43,442 nt of DNA from Acholeplasmatales bacterium (GTDB lineage Bacteria > Bacillota_I > Bacilli_A > Izemoplasmatales > Hujiaoplasmataceae): NCBI GenBank assembly GCA_003477305.1, contig DMTN01000058.1, positions 739 through 44,180 of the forward strand. Direction: 5' to 3'. How positions within the stretch are numbered: the stretch's first letter is position 1; the number at the start of each line of letters is the position of its first letter. The notes beneath the pieces are model-generated. The model made no database searches. It was not told where the DNA came from and was given only the letters and a program-made list of their open reading frames with translations. The translations under genes were made by a program, and so were the position numbers. This document shows, in pieces, positions 14,802 through 22,397 of this stretch.

Positions 14802-15956
14802 TCAGGCCTGGACGAGTTTCGCGATCGTCGCGAAATCGGCGGCGTCCTCATCGCGAAGCAGGACCGCGACGTTGTGTTCGAACCGCGTATGGGAAATTAC
14901 CCGGAAGGTCGTCGCCATGATGTCGACGAAGTCTGTGAGGGTCGACTTGGTACGCATCATGCTGATGGCAAGGAAGCGGACGAACAGGTAGGTTCCGGCA
15001 AAGCCGGTGAAGACATCGGGGAAGGATGCGCCGTCGTCCGAAAACGGGAACTGGCGGAAGAAGAGGTTGTTCACGAGCATCTTTTCAAAGAGGATCGCGT
15101 GATTCGGCAGAACCGTCTCGAAGTGTCCAAGCGCGGTTTCGTACTTCGTCTTCAGGTCGCCGTCGCGATAGAACGATTCGTTGTCGCGGCAATATTCGGC
15201 GATGCTGTGGTTCTGGCCGGCGAACCACCGGGAGACGTTTTGAAGCACGCGATAGGTGAGCGGAATATCCTTGTCGGCGACCGGCACGGAAAGATCGATC
15301 GATCCGAGGTCGACCGTCCGGTCGGCCTCAAGCGCATGCAGAATCCGACCGACCATGAGGATCCGGGTCGAAAGTGAAAACGTCCGGTTTTCCAAAATGG
15401 CAAAACAATACGCGCGCGTCTTCAGATACAATGCGCGTTCCGCGGCGGTGCGTCCGACTTTCTGTGCGGGGAGCCGGACGGGCTTTGCGAATCGTCCGAA
15501 GGCGATCGGCGCGTCGTTCGCAAACAACAGCTCGAGCGTTTTCTCGCAGGAATTCGAGCAGGAGATCTCGTTGGCGAAGTCGGTGCGCACGCCGCGCGGA
15601 TAGTCGCGGCAGACCGAGGGGAGCGCATCCTCTCCCAGGCGGGCGTGAAGCATGCACCAGCCGCTTTCCAGGCGGAGCGGGCATTCTCCCCGGTAATCGT
15701 GGGCGATCTCCGCATAGCGTTCCGGGGTTGGTTGGAGCAAGGGTCGGAAGGCCCGGTCGAGTTTCTCCCGGAGTTTTTTGTCGGCGGGCATTCCCAGCAG
15801 ATTATAATACTGCTTCATCGGGATCGTCACGCCCCATCCCGAACAACAGGGGTGGCGGCAGTCCGGACCCTTGCAGGAAAACGCCTGATAGTAATCCGGT
15901 ACGATGAATTCGTCTTTGACGAACCCATCTCCCGTCGCATCGATCCTGACCGCCAT
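14802..15956 (-). CDS. fliB: FliB-like flagellin lysine-N-methylase family protein
   Basis: 384 residues. The N-terminal third has the family's cysteine pattern: CKGPDCRHPCCSGW (Cys28, 33, 37, 38), then GECPL...GWCMLH (92, 101), LPSVCRDYPR (116) and ISCSNSCE (133, 137). These suggest a metal or Fe-S site of the FliB/YkgJ-like families. FliB in Salmonella is required for methylation of flagellin lysines; the homologues common in Firmicutes without flagella have unknown substrates. No flagellar gene occurs in this window, so the name describes family only. A promoter with TTGACG/TATAAT lies upstream on this strand. Confidence 0.8.
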   Translation of the reverse strand: MAVRIDATGDGFVKDEFIVPDYYQAFSCKGPDCRHPCCSGWGVTIPMKQYYNLLGMPADKKLREKLDRAFRPLLQPTPERYAEIAHDYRGECPLRLESGWCMLHARLGEDALPSVCRDYPRGVRTDFANEISCSNSCEKTLELLFANDAPIAFGRFAKPVRLPAQKVGRTAAERALYLKTRAYCFAILENRTFSLSTRILMVGRILHALEADRTVDLGSIDLSVPVADKDIPLTYRVLQNVSRWFAGQNHSIAEYCRDNESFYRDGDLKTKYETALGHFETVLPNHAILFEKMLVNNLFFRQFPFSDDGASFPDVFTGFAGTYLFVRFLAISMMRTKSTLTDFVDIMATTFRVISHTRFEHNVAVLLRDEDAADFATIAKLVQA

Positions 15957-16001
15957 AGTCGCATCTCCCGCACCGTTCTCACGATGACATTCCGAGTGAA
16001 G

Positions 16002-16029
16002 ATTATATCACTTTTTTTTGGCCCGTCAA
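16002..16029 (-). promoter_or_regulatory. Promoter of the FliB-like gene
   Basis: On the minus strand: TTGACG (16029-16024), 16-base spacer, extended -10 TGATATAAT (ending at 16002). Confidence 0.82.
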
Positions 16030-16102
16030 TGAAAGTCGATCGGTCGGGGAGCGAATTCGTACAGCGGTCGAAACCGGCACCCGAGACGATCATAAACAAC
16101 GA

Positions 16103-16128
16103 AAAAACGACTCCGCCAGGGAGTCGTC
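16103..16128 (-). terminator. Terminator of the glycerophosphodiesterase gene
   Basis: On the minus strand ACGACTCC (16128-16121) pairs with GGAGTCGT (16115-16108), followed by a T run (to 16103). Confidence 0.92.
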
Positions 16129-16145
16129 TCGGGTGATTTTCGTCG

Positions 16146-16883
16146 TTATGGTTTGGGGATGAAGAACTCGAACACCGCGTTCGAATAATGCGACCGCATC
16201 ATATCGAGGACTTCCTGCGAGCGGGCTGCATAGCCGATCACGGTGATGCCGCGCTTCTGGGCGCGGTCGCACCAGCGGTTCGGCATGTCGTGGACGCCGT
16301 AGTTGATGAAATCGGGCTTTGTGATGACGTTGAACAACAGATGCTTCATCGCGTACTTGAGGACCTTGTTCATGCCGGCGTCCTTCTCGAAGAATTCCGA
16401 AATCTGTCCGCGGATCACGTCCGGATGGTGGATGCGGAACCAGTTCACCGCTTTCGGGTTGAAGGCATGCATCGCCCAGGCACCCTGGTAGCCGTTCATC
16501 GCCTTCATGAAGTTGACGGCGAGGAATTCATAAGGGCCGAAGGGTTTCAGTTCGATCAGAAGCGGTACCCGCCCGTCGACGAAGGCGAGAACTTCCGCAA
16601 GCGTCGAGATCCGCTCTTCGGTGCCGAGGATGCGGAGATCACGGATGTCATCGACGGTCAAATCCCGAAGATAGCGCGGGTCGCCGCAGAGCCGCTGGAG
16701 GTTTTTGTCGTGAAAGACGACGACGGTGCCGTCCTTGAGTGCATTGATGTCCATTTCGATGCCATAGCCGCGGACGATCGCGGCCGCAAACGCCGCCAGC
16801 GTATTCTCGGGAACGCGCTTGTCAACTGTGTGCAGACCGCGGTGGGCGATCAGGCGGGTCTTGATCCAAGTCAGGTCTTTCAT
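16146..16883 (-). CDS. glpQ: Glycerophosphodiester phosphodiesterase
   Basis: 245 residues. GDPD family signatures: IAHRG (His14, Arg15), PENTLAAF (Glu26-Asn27), IEMDINALKDGTVVVFHD (Glu43, Asp45 and His58), IELKP (catalytic-site Glu/Lys) and a C-terminal TVIGYAARSQEVLDMM. It hydrolyses glycerophosphodiesters such as glycerophosphocholine to glycerol-3-phosphate and an alcohol. No signal peptide is visible, so it is cytoplasmic, acting on imported head groups or on lipid turnover products. GGAGGT precedes ATG 16883; a longer in-frame start at 16916 lies upstream of that site. The gene is monocistronic. UgpQ would be an equally fair name. Confidence 0.9.
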   Translation of the reverse strand: MKDLTWIKTRLIAHRGLHTVDKRVPENTLAAFAAAIVRGYGIEMDINALKDGTVVVFHDKNLQRLCGDPRYLRDLTVDDIRDLRILGTEERISTLAEVLAFVDGRVPLLIELKPFGPYEFLAVNFMKAMNGYQGAWAMHAFNPKAVNWFRIHHPDVIRGQISEFFEKDAGMNKVLKYAMKHLLFNVITKPDFINYGVHDMPNRWCDRAQKRGITVIGYAARSQEVLDMMRSHYSNAVFEFFIPKP

Positions 16884-16921
16884 GTCGTTACCTCCGTCAA
16901 GTTCGGAATTCATCAAGTATC

Positions 16922-16930
16922 ATTATATCA
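16922..16930 (-). promoter_or_regulatory. Extended -10 of the glycerophosphodiesterase gene
   Basis: Minus strand TGATATAAT, reading from 16930 to 16922, about 40 bases before the start codon. No good -35 is visible. Confidence 0.6.
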
Positions 16931-17001
16931 CCGCTTGGCCCGGCCGCGCCCCCGAATCGAGGACGGCGGAGTCGACTTTCGCGCGATATGCACGTCGATA
17001 A

Positions 17002-17010
17002 TGTTATAAT
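17002..17010 (+). promoter_or_regulatory. Extended -10 of the alcohol dehydrogenase gene
   Basis: TGTTATAAT at 17002-17010, 22 bases before the start codon; no clear -35 hexamer. Confidence 0.65.
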
Positions 17011-17032
17011 GGTCCTATCGGGAGGGATATCC

Positions 17033-18208
17033 ATGGAAAATTTCCGTTACTTCAGTCCGACGGAATTCGTTTTCGGCAAAAATGCCGAACACGAAGTCGG
17101 AAAATTGTTGTTGAAACACAAAGCCACCCGCGTCCTCGTCCACTTCGGCGGCGGCTCGGTCGTGAAGAGCGGTCTGCTCGACCGCGTCGAGAACGCATTG
17201 AATAAAGCCGGTCTGCCTTATGTCCTCTTCGGCGGCGCCGTTCCCAATCCGCGCAGCGGTCTGGTCTACCAGGGCATCGACCTGGCGCGGGCGGAACATC
17301 TCGATTTCGTCCTCGCCGTCGGCGGCGGGTCCGCGATCGATTCGGCGAAGGCGATCGCCCTCGGGGCCGCCTATGACGGGGATTTTTGGGACCTGTATGA
17401 CGGAAAGGCGAAGATTGTCGCGGCATTGCCCGTCGGCGTCGTTTTGACGATCCCCGCAGCCGGTTCGGAAGCCTCCGCGTCGACCGTCATCACGCATGAA
17501 CGGGGGATGCTCAAACGGGGCGTCCTGAGCGATTTCAACCGACCGCGGTTCGCGATCGTCAATCCGGAACTCACCTATACGCTGCCGCCGTATCAGACAT
17601 CCGCCGGCGTCACGGACATGATGTCCCACATCTTTGAACGCTACCTGACTCCCTCGAAGGGCGTCGAACTCACCGATCAGCTCTGCGAAGCGACGCTCCG
17701 TTCCATCATCGCCGCCGCCCGCGTCGTGATCCGGGAGCCAAAGAACTATGAGGCCCGCGCGACCATCTGCTGGGCCGGGACGATCGCCCACAACGGTTCG
17801 CTCGGCGTCGGCCGCATCGAAGACTGGTCGACCCACGGGCTTGAACACGAGTTATCCGCGCTGTATGATGTCACCCACGGCGCCGGGCTCGCGGTGATGT
17901 TTCCCGCGTTCATGAAATACACCGTCGACGTCGATGTCGAGCGCTATCGCCGTCTCGCCGTCACCGTCTGGGGAATCCCGGACGATCCGGCCGATCCGAA
18001 GCGGGTCGCGCTCGCCGGGATCGCCGCGTTCGAAGCGTTTCTGACGGAAATCGGGATGCCGACGACGTTTGGCGGGATCGGCGCGAAGCAGGAAGACATC
18101 GAAACGCTCCTTGACAAGCTCGAAATCAACCGCGGAAAGACGCTCGGGTCGTTCATGAAGCTGACCCGCTCCGATTGCCGGAACATCTATCTGCTCGCCT
18201 GCAAATGA
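17033..18208 (+). CDS. Iron-containing alcohol dehydrogenase (butanol dehydrogenase type)
   Basis: 391 residues, the family's usual length. The nucleotide site is AVGGGSAIDSAKAIALG (from 95) and the metal site consists of Asp195 and His199 (GVTDMMSHIFERYL) with the two later histidines in THGLEHELSALYDVTHGAGLA. The N-terminal FRYFSPTEFVFGK is characteristic of the BdhA/YugJ/YqhD subgroup, which reduces aldehydes such as butanal with NAD(P)H. It likely disposes of reducing equivalents in fermentation. ATG 17033 follows GGGAGGG; the extended frame upstream overlaps the promoter. Monocistronic, closed by a terminator. Confidence 0.9.
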   Translation: MENFRYFSPTEFVFGKNAEHEVGKLLLKHKATRVLVHFGGGSVVKSGLLDRVENALNKAGLPYVLFGGAVPNPRSGLVYQGIDLARAEHLDFVLAVGGGSAIDSAKAIALGAAYDGDFWDLYDGKAKIVAALPVGVVLTIPAAGSEASASTVITHERGMLKRGVLSDFNRPRFAIVNPELTYTLPPYQTSAGVTDMMSHIFERYLTPSKGVELTDQLCEATLRSIIAAARVVIREPKNYEARATICWAGTIAHNGSLGVGRIEDWSTHGLEHELSALYDVTHGAGLAVMFPAFMKYTVDVDVERYRRLAVTVWGIPDDPADPKRVALAGIAAFEAFLTEIGMPTTFGGIGAKQEDIETLLDKLEINRGKTLGSFMKLTRSDCRNIYLLACK

Positions 18209-18215
18209 AACTTTG

Positions 18216-18240
18216 AGCCGTCCTTGACCGGACGGCTTTT
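18216..18240 (+). terminator. Rho-independent terminator
   Basis: AGCCGTCC (18216-18223) pairs with GGACGGCT (18230-18237), followed by TTTT. Confidence 0.9.
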
Positions 18241-18289
18241 CATATGAAAAAAAGCCGTCTTGTTTTCCTCGATTCCGGCCTCGCGCGTA

Positions 18290-18318
18290 TTGTGAAAACG
18301 CTTCGATTTTGATACAAT
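18290..18318 (+). promoter_or_regulatory. Promoter of ald
   Basis: TTGTGA (18290-18295), 17-base spacer, TACAAT (18313-18318) with a preceding TGA that makes it an extended -10. TGAAAACGCTTCGA (18293-18306) inside the spacer loosely resembles a CcpA site but with two mismatches. Confidence 0.78.
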
Positions 18319-18338
18319 GGTGAAAGAGGTGAAACAAT

Positions 18339-19442
18339 ATGAATGTAGGATGTGTGAAAGAAATCAAAAAACTCGAAAGCCGCGTCGGGCTGACCCCGTC
18401 CGCGGTGCGCGAGTATGTCAATGCCGGCCACCGCGTGCTGATTGAAACGAACGCCGGGGCGATGTCGGGCTTTCCCGACGCCGACTATCAAAAAGCCGGA
18501 GCCGTCATTCTCGAAAAAGCTGAACAGGTGTGGTCTCAAGCGGACATGATCGTCAAAGTCAAAGAACCCCTTGCGCCGGAATACAAGTTCTTCCGCGACG
18601 GGCTCATTCTCTACACGTATCTGCATCTGGCAGCCAACGAAGAACTCACCAAGGAATTGCTCAAGACCAAGGTGAAGGGCGTCGCCTATGAAACGATCGT
18701 AACCGAAGACGGAGGGCTGCCGTGCCTCAAGCCAATGAGCGAAGTCGCCGGCCGCCTGGCGATCATCGAAGGCGCCAAGCGCCTTGAAAAACCGTTCGGC
18801 GGATCAGGCATCCTGCTCTCCGGCGTGCCCGGAGTCGATCGCGGCAACGTCGTGATCGTCGGCGCCGGCGTCGTCGGCGAGAACGCTTTGAAGATGGCCG
18901 TCGGACTCGAAGCGAACGTCATCGTCCTCGACATCAATCTGAAGAAACTGACCTATCTCGATGAACTCTACGGAAACCGCATCACGACCCTCTACAGCAC
19001 CGCCGACAACATCGAGAAGTCGCTTGAAAAAGCCGATCTCGTCGTCTCCGGCGTGCTCCTTCCGGGAGCGATGGCGCCGAAGCTGATCAAGCGCGCCTAT
19101 TACAAGACCATGCGTCCCGGATCGGTCATCGTCGATGTCGCCATCGACCAGGGCGGATCGACCGAAGTGTCGAAAGCCACGTATCACGACGACCCCGTCT
19201 TCGTCGTCGACGGAATCAACCACTATTGCGTCGCCAACATGCCGGGCGCCGTTCCCAGAACCTCGACGATCGCCCTCAACAACGCGACGATCCGCTATGG
19301 GCTCGCGATCGCGAACATGGGCATCGAAACCGCCTGCAAAGCACACAAGGCGATCAAGGCCGGCGTCAATACCTATGACGGCAAATGCACCTGCAAGGGC
19401 GTTGCGGACGCATTCGGGCTTCCGTTCGTCGAACTTGCCTGA
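18339..19442 (+). CDS. ald: Alanine dehydrogenase
   Basis: 367 residues, close to the 370-378 of characterised enzymes. Substrate residues Arg15, Lys75 (KVKEP) and His96 (TYLHLAAN) are present, as are the NAD-binding Rossmann motif VIVGAGVVGENALKMAVGL (around 173-191) and the GGSTEVSKATYHDDP and NHYCVANMPGAVPRTST loops. It interconverts alanine and pyruvate plus ammonia with NAD(H). In a fermenting cell it can make alanine as an electron sink or use alanine as a nitrogen and carbon source. AGAGGTG precedes ATG 18339. Single-gene unit with its own promoter and terminator. Confidence 0.95.
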   Translation: MNVGCVKEIKKLESRVGLTPSAVREYVNAGHRVLIETNAGAMSGFPDADYQKAGAVILEKAEQVWSQADMIVKVKEPLAPEYKFFRDGLILYTYLHLAANEELTKELLKTKVKGVAYETIVTEDGGLPCLKPMSEVAGRLAIIEGAKRLEKPFGGSGILLSGVPGVDRGNVVIVGAGVVGENALKMAVGLEANVIVLDINLKKLTYLDELYGNRITTLYSTADNIEKSLEKADLVVSGVLLPGAMAPKLIKRAYYKTMRPGSVIVDVAIDQGGSTEVSKATYHDDPVFVVDGINHYCVANMPGAVPRTSTIALNNATIRYGLAIANMGIETACKAHKAIKAGVNTYDGKCTCKGVADAFGLPFVELA

Positions 19443-19460
19443 TTCATCACGAATACCTGA

Positions 19461-19495
19461 AGCGCGGAACCGCCACGAGGCGATTCCGCGCTTTT
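19461..19495 (+). terminator. Rho-independent terminator after ald
   Basis: AGCGCGGAA (19461-19469) pairs with TTCCGCGCT (19484-19492), with inner CGCC/GGCG pairing, followed by TTTT. Confidence 0.92.
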
Positions 19496-19550
19496 CATAT
19501 ATTTTCATCGTAAGGTATAGTAAATGTCAGTATGAGCGCGGAACCCTAAT

Positions 19551-19591
19551 AGTAAACTTATGTTTACTTATTTAGAGATGCAGTATATAAT
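19551..19591 (+). promoter_or_regulatory. Promoter with inverted-repeat operator before the SDR gene
   Basis: AGTAAAC (19551-19557), TTAT, GTTTACT (19562-19568) is a perfect inverted repeat. Its right arm TTTACT (19563-19568) is also the -35 box, 17 bases before TATAAT (19586-19591). A repressor bound to the repeat would block RNA polymerase; the regulator is not encoded nearby. Confidence 0.68.
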
Positions 19592-19626
19592 AAGGGTGAG
19601 ATTCCGTCATTGAGAAGGTGTAACCC

Positions 19627-20649
19627 ATGAAATGCATCGTCACCGGGGCGACCGGCCATATCGGCAACGTCCTCGTCAGGGAACTCTACCATCACGGTTA
19701 TCAGATTCGTGCGATCGTTCTGGACAAGGACGACGCAACGATGATCGAACCACTCTGCGAGATCGTCCGGGGCAATATCCTCGACCGCGTTTTTCTCGAT
19801 GCGAACCTGAAGGACGCCGATGTCGTGTTCCATCTCGCCGGCATCGTCGAAATCGGTTCGGGCAAGAAAAAGACGATCATGAAGGTCAACGTCGACGGCA
19901 CGCAAAACGTCCTCGACAGTTGTCTTTTGAACGGTATTCCACGGCTTGTCTACACGTCAAGCGTGCATGCGATCCCAGAGCTGCCGAAAGGTCAATGGAT
20001 GACGGAAACCGATCATTTCGATCCCGACCTCGTCCACGGCCTCTATGCCAAATCGAAGGCAATGGCGACCGCGCTGGTCCTCGCCGCGAAGGATTCGCCG
20101 CTCGACGTGGTGGTCGTCCATCCGTCCGGCGTGATCGGACCGTTTGATTTCAAACTGTCCAACGTGAGTCAGGTCTTCATCGACTTCCTGTGCGGCCGAC
20201 TCAACGCCTATCTGTCCGGCGGATACAATTTCGTCGACGTCCGCGACGTCGCGACGGGAATCCGTCTGGCGGCTGAAAAAGGCCGACGCGGAGAGTGTTA
20301 CATCCTGTCCGGGTCGGAAATCACGGTCAAGGAACTGCTCGACGAAATCGCCGCGATCGAAGGCCGCAAGCGGGTCCGCACCAAACTCGCGTACTGGTTC
20401 ATCCTCTCGATGAGTTATCTTGCGGAAGCCTATTATATCCTTGCCAAAAGCAAGCCGCTATTCACCCATTACTCGATCCTCGTGCTTCGGTCGAACAGCC
20501 ATTTCGACAACGCGAAGGCGGTGCGCGAACTCGGATTTACGACCCGCGACATCCGTACATCGATCCGCGACACCTACTGGTTCGCGGTCGAAAACTATCT
20601 TGAGAAGCATGGCAAGCGTTACCGCACCAAGGGATTCCAAAAAGGCTGA
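19627..20649 (+). CDS. NAD-dependent epimerase/dehydratase family (extended SDR) protein
   Basis: 340 residues. Rossmann motif GATGHIG (7-13) at the N-terminus, VFHLAGIV, LVYTSSVHAI and the catalytic pair Tyr140xxxLys144, all of extended short-chain dehydrogenases. It resembles dihydroflavonol-4-reductase/3-beta-HSD-like SDRs, which reduce a keto group or epimerise a nucleotide sugar with NAD(P)H. The C-terminal half has a hydrophobic stretch (YWFILSMSYLAEAYYILA) that may touch the membrane. The substrate cannot be told. AGAAGGTGTAACCC precedes ATG 19627. Expression appears regulated by the palindromic operator upstream. Confidence 0.85.
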   Translation: MKCIVTGATGHIGNVLVRELYHHGYQIRAIVLDKDDATMIEPLCEIVRGNILDRVFLDANLKDADVVFHLAGIVEIGSGKKKTIMKVNVDGTQNVLDSCLLNGIPRLVYTSSVHAIPELPKGQWMTETDHFDPDLVHGLYAKSKAMATALVLAAKDSPLDVVVVHPSGVIGPFDFKLSNVSQVFIDFLCGRLNAYLSGGYNFVDVRDVATGIRLAAEKGRRGECYILSGSEITVKELLDEIAAIEGRKRVRTKLAYWFILSMSYLAEAYYILAKSKPLFTHYSILVLRSNSHFDNAKAVRELGFTTRDIRTSIRDTYWFAVENYLEKHGKRYRTKGFQKG

Positions 20650-20662
20650 ACAACGTTTCTCG

Positions 20663-20687
20663 AGGCGGGATCGATTCCCGCCTTTTC
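20663..20687 (+). terminator. Rho-independent terminator
   Basis: AGGCGGGA (20663-20670) pairs with TCCCGCCT (20676-20683), followed by TTTT. Confidence 0.88.
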
Positions 20688-20767
20688 CTTGTTTCGAAGA
20701 CGCTGTCCGGCGCGGGAAAGAAAACGCCCGGCTTCTTCAAAATTAAGTGATCAACGAGGCAAAATTT

Positions 20768-20776
20768 TGGTATAAT
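20768..20776 (+). promoter_or_regulatory. Extended -10 of the sialate esterase gene
   Basis: TTGGTATAAT region with TATAAT at 20771-20776 and TG at 20768-20769; no clear -35. Confidence 0.65.
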
Positions 20777-20814
20777 TTATGTAATGATGGATGCGTCTAC
20801 TTGGAGGGATGTAC

Positions 20815-22329
20815 TTGAAACCATTTTTCACGCTGGCCCCGCTGTTCGGTGACCATATGATATTTCAGACCGGGAAACCGGTCAAACTGTTCGGCACCTG
20901 CCGAAAAAAAGTCGAATTGAAAGTCGACTGGTTCGGCGAATCCTTCAAGTATCGGACCGAGGGGACCACCTTTCTCATCGAATTGTCCGCCCTTCCCGTG
21001 ACCCGGACGCCGTTTTCCTTCACTATTTCCTGCCGCAAGCAAATCGTCGAAGTCAAGGACTGCCTCGCCGGCGACGTGATCCTCTGCGGCGGACAGTCGA
21101 ACATGCAGTTCACGCTCAAGGAAACGGTGTTCGAAACCCGCCCGAAAAACAACGCCAGCATCCGCTTTTATGAAGTGCCCAAACTGCCGTACGAGAACGC
21201 GCACATGGAATTCCCCTGGCTGTATCACGCGACGCCGAAGTGGGAGGAATGCGACAAGGTATCCGCCTTGGGATTCTCGGCCGTCGGCTATTATGTGTCG
21301 CAAAGCCTCCAGGATGAACTCGACATCCCGATCGGCGTCATCTCCTGCAATAACGGCGACACTTCGGTGTTCACCTGGACGAACATGACCGACATCCTCG
21401 AGAATCCGGCGCTCTTGCGCTATGTGAACAACTATAAGGCCGAACTGGCCAAGTATGCCAAACCCGACGATTACGACAAGCTCTTCAAAGAACGCCTCCC
21501 GAAACTGATGGAGTTCTGGAGCGAAATCGAAAAGGGCGTCGCCGCCGGGCTTTCCGGCGAAGAAGCGAACAAGCGCGCCTTCGCGAAGGTCGGCGACGCG
21601 ACGCTGCCGATGGGCCCGAAGCACTGGAACCGCCCCTCCGGCGAGTTTGATACGATGGTTGCGAAGGTCACCCCGTTCCCGATCAAAGCGGTCTTGTTCT
21701 ATCAAGGCGAATCCGACCACCAGAATGCCGATCTGTACGAACAGGCGTTCAAGACGATGATCAAGTCGTGGCGAAAAGCATTCGGCGACGCGGCCCTGCC
21801 GTTTATCTTCACGCAAGTCGCGGGCTATTCCTATCCCGGTCTCGGCGAACCCGGCATCGCTTATGTCCGCGAAGCGCAGGCCGCCTGCATCAACCCGACC
21901 GACAACATCTTCATGGCGTCGGCCATCGATCTCGGCGAAGAGAACAACATCCACCCGAAGGACAAGCGCGTCATCGCCGAGCGGCTCCTGAACGTACTGC
22001 TTGAAAAAGTCTACCGAAAGGGGAAGAACTCGGGTTCGCCCGCGCTCTTCAGTTACCAGTATTCCGAAGGGAAGCTGGTCGTCTACACGCAGTACAACAA
22101 CCTCAACCTCGTGTCGCGGTCGGGACAGAATCTCGGATTCAGCGTCGTCTTCGAGAACGGCAGCGAATTCGAAGCCGAAAAGGTCGAACTGACCGGCAAC
22201 CAGATCGTCATCCGCAACATCAAGCACGCCGTCGAGATCCGCTACAACTTCAAGAACCACCCGCATTGCGACGTCTATTCGGCGAACGAACTGCCGCTAT
22301 TGCCATTCCGCATCAAACTCAAGTATTGA
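20815..22329 (+). CDS. Sialate O-acetylesterase family (SGNH) enzyme
   Basis: 504 residues from a TTG start. SGNH-type motifs: ILCGGQSNMQFTL (nucleophile Ser), FYQGESDHQNADLY (WQGE-like block) and a late IHPKDKRVIAERL (catalytic His). The N-terminal FTLAPLFGDHMIFQ is characteristic of the family, which removes O-acetyl groups from sialic acids or from other glycans such as xylan. No signal peptide is present, so it acts inside the cell, on imported oligosaccharides (inference). TTG 20815 is chosen because GGAGGG (20803-20808) is six bases away; ATG 20809 directly abuts that site and ATG 20791 precedes it. The C-terminal 120 residues form a beta-rich domain. Confidence 0.85.
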   Translation: MKPFFTLAPLFGDHMIFQTGKPVKLFGTCRKKVELKVDWFGESFKYRTEGTTFLIELSALPVTRTPFSFTISCRKQIVEVKDCLAGDVILCGGQSNMQFTLKETVFETRPKNNASIRFYEVPKLPYENAHMEFPWLYHATPKWEECDKVSALGFSAVGYYVSQSLQDELDIPIGVISCNNGDTSVFTWTNMTDILENPALLRYVNNYKAELAKYAKPDDYDKLFKERLPKLMEFWSEIEKGVAAGLSGEEANKRAFAKVGDATLPMGPKHWNRPSGEFDTMVAKVTPFPIKAVLFYQGESDHQNADLYEQAFKTMIKSWRKAFGDAALPFIFTQVAGYSYPGLGEPGIAYVREAQAACINPTDNIFMASAIDLGEENNIHPKDKRVIAERLLNVLLEKVYRKGKNSGSPALFSYQYSEGKLVVYTQYNNLNLVSRSGQNLGFSVVFENGSEFEAEKVELTGNQIVIRNIKHAVEIRYNFKNHPHCDVYSANELPLLPFRIKLKY

Positions 22330-22334
22330 CCCGC

Positions 22335-22369
22335 GCGAAAACCAAAGCAGACTTTGGTTTTCGCTTTTT
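22335..22369 (+). terminator. Rho-independent terminator
   Basis: GCGAAAACCAAAG (22335-22347) pairs perfectly with CTTTGGTTTTCGC (22352-22364) across a four-base loop, followed by TTTTT. Confidence 0.95.
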
Positions 22370-22381
22370 ATTTGGTATAAT
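22353..22381 (+). promoter_or_regulatory. Promoter of the nuclease-helicase gene, overlapping a terminator
   Basis: Extended -10 TGGTATAAT (TATAAT at 22376-22381). TTTGGT (22353-22358) in the right arm of the preceding terminator is at 17-base spacing and could act as a weak -35. Confidence 0.55.
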
Positions 22382-22397
22382 GATGACGGTGATTGCG

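Noticed and set aside
16188..17009. Plus-strand open frame over the glycerophosphodiesterase
   Set aside because: Antisense shadow of a clear GDPD gene; no promoter or ribosome site.
20797..22266. Minus-strand open frame of 489 residues opposite the sialate esterase
   Set aside because: Shadow of the sense gene, which has the SGNH motifs; no ribosome site and no known family.
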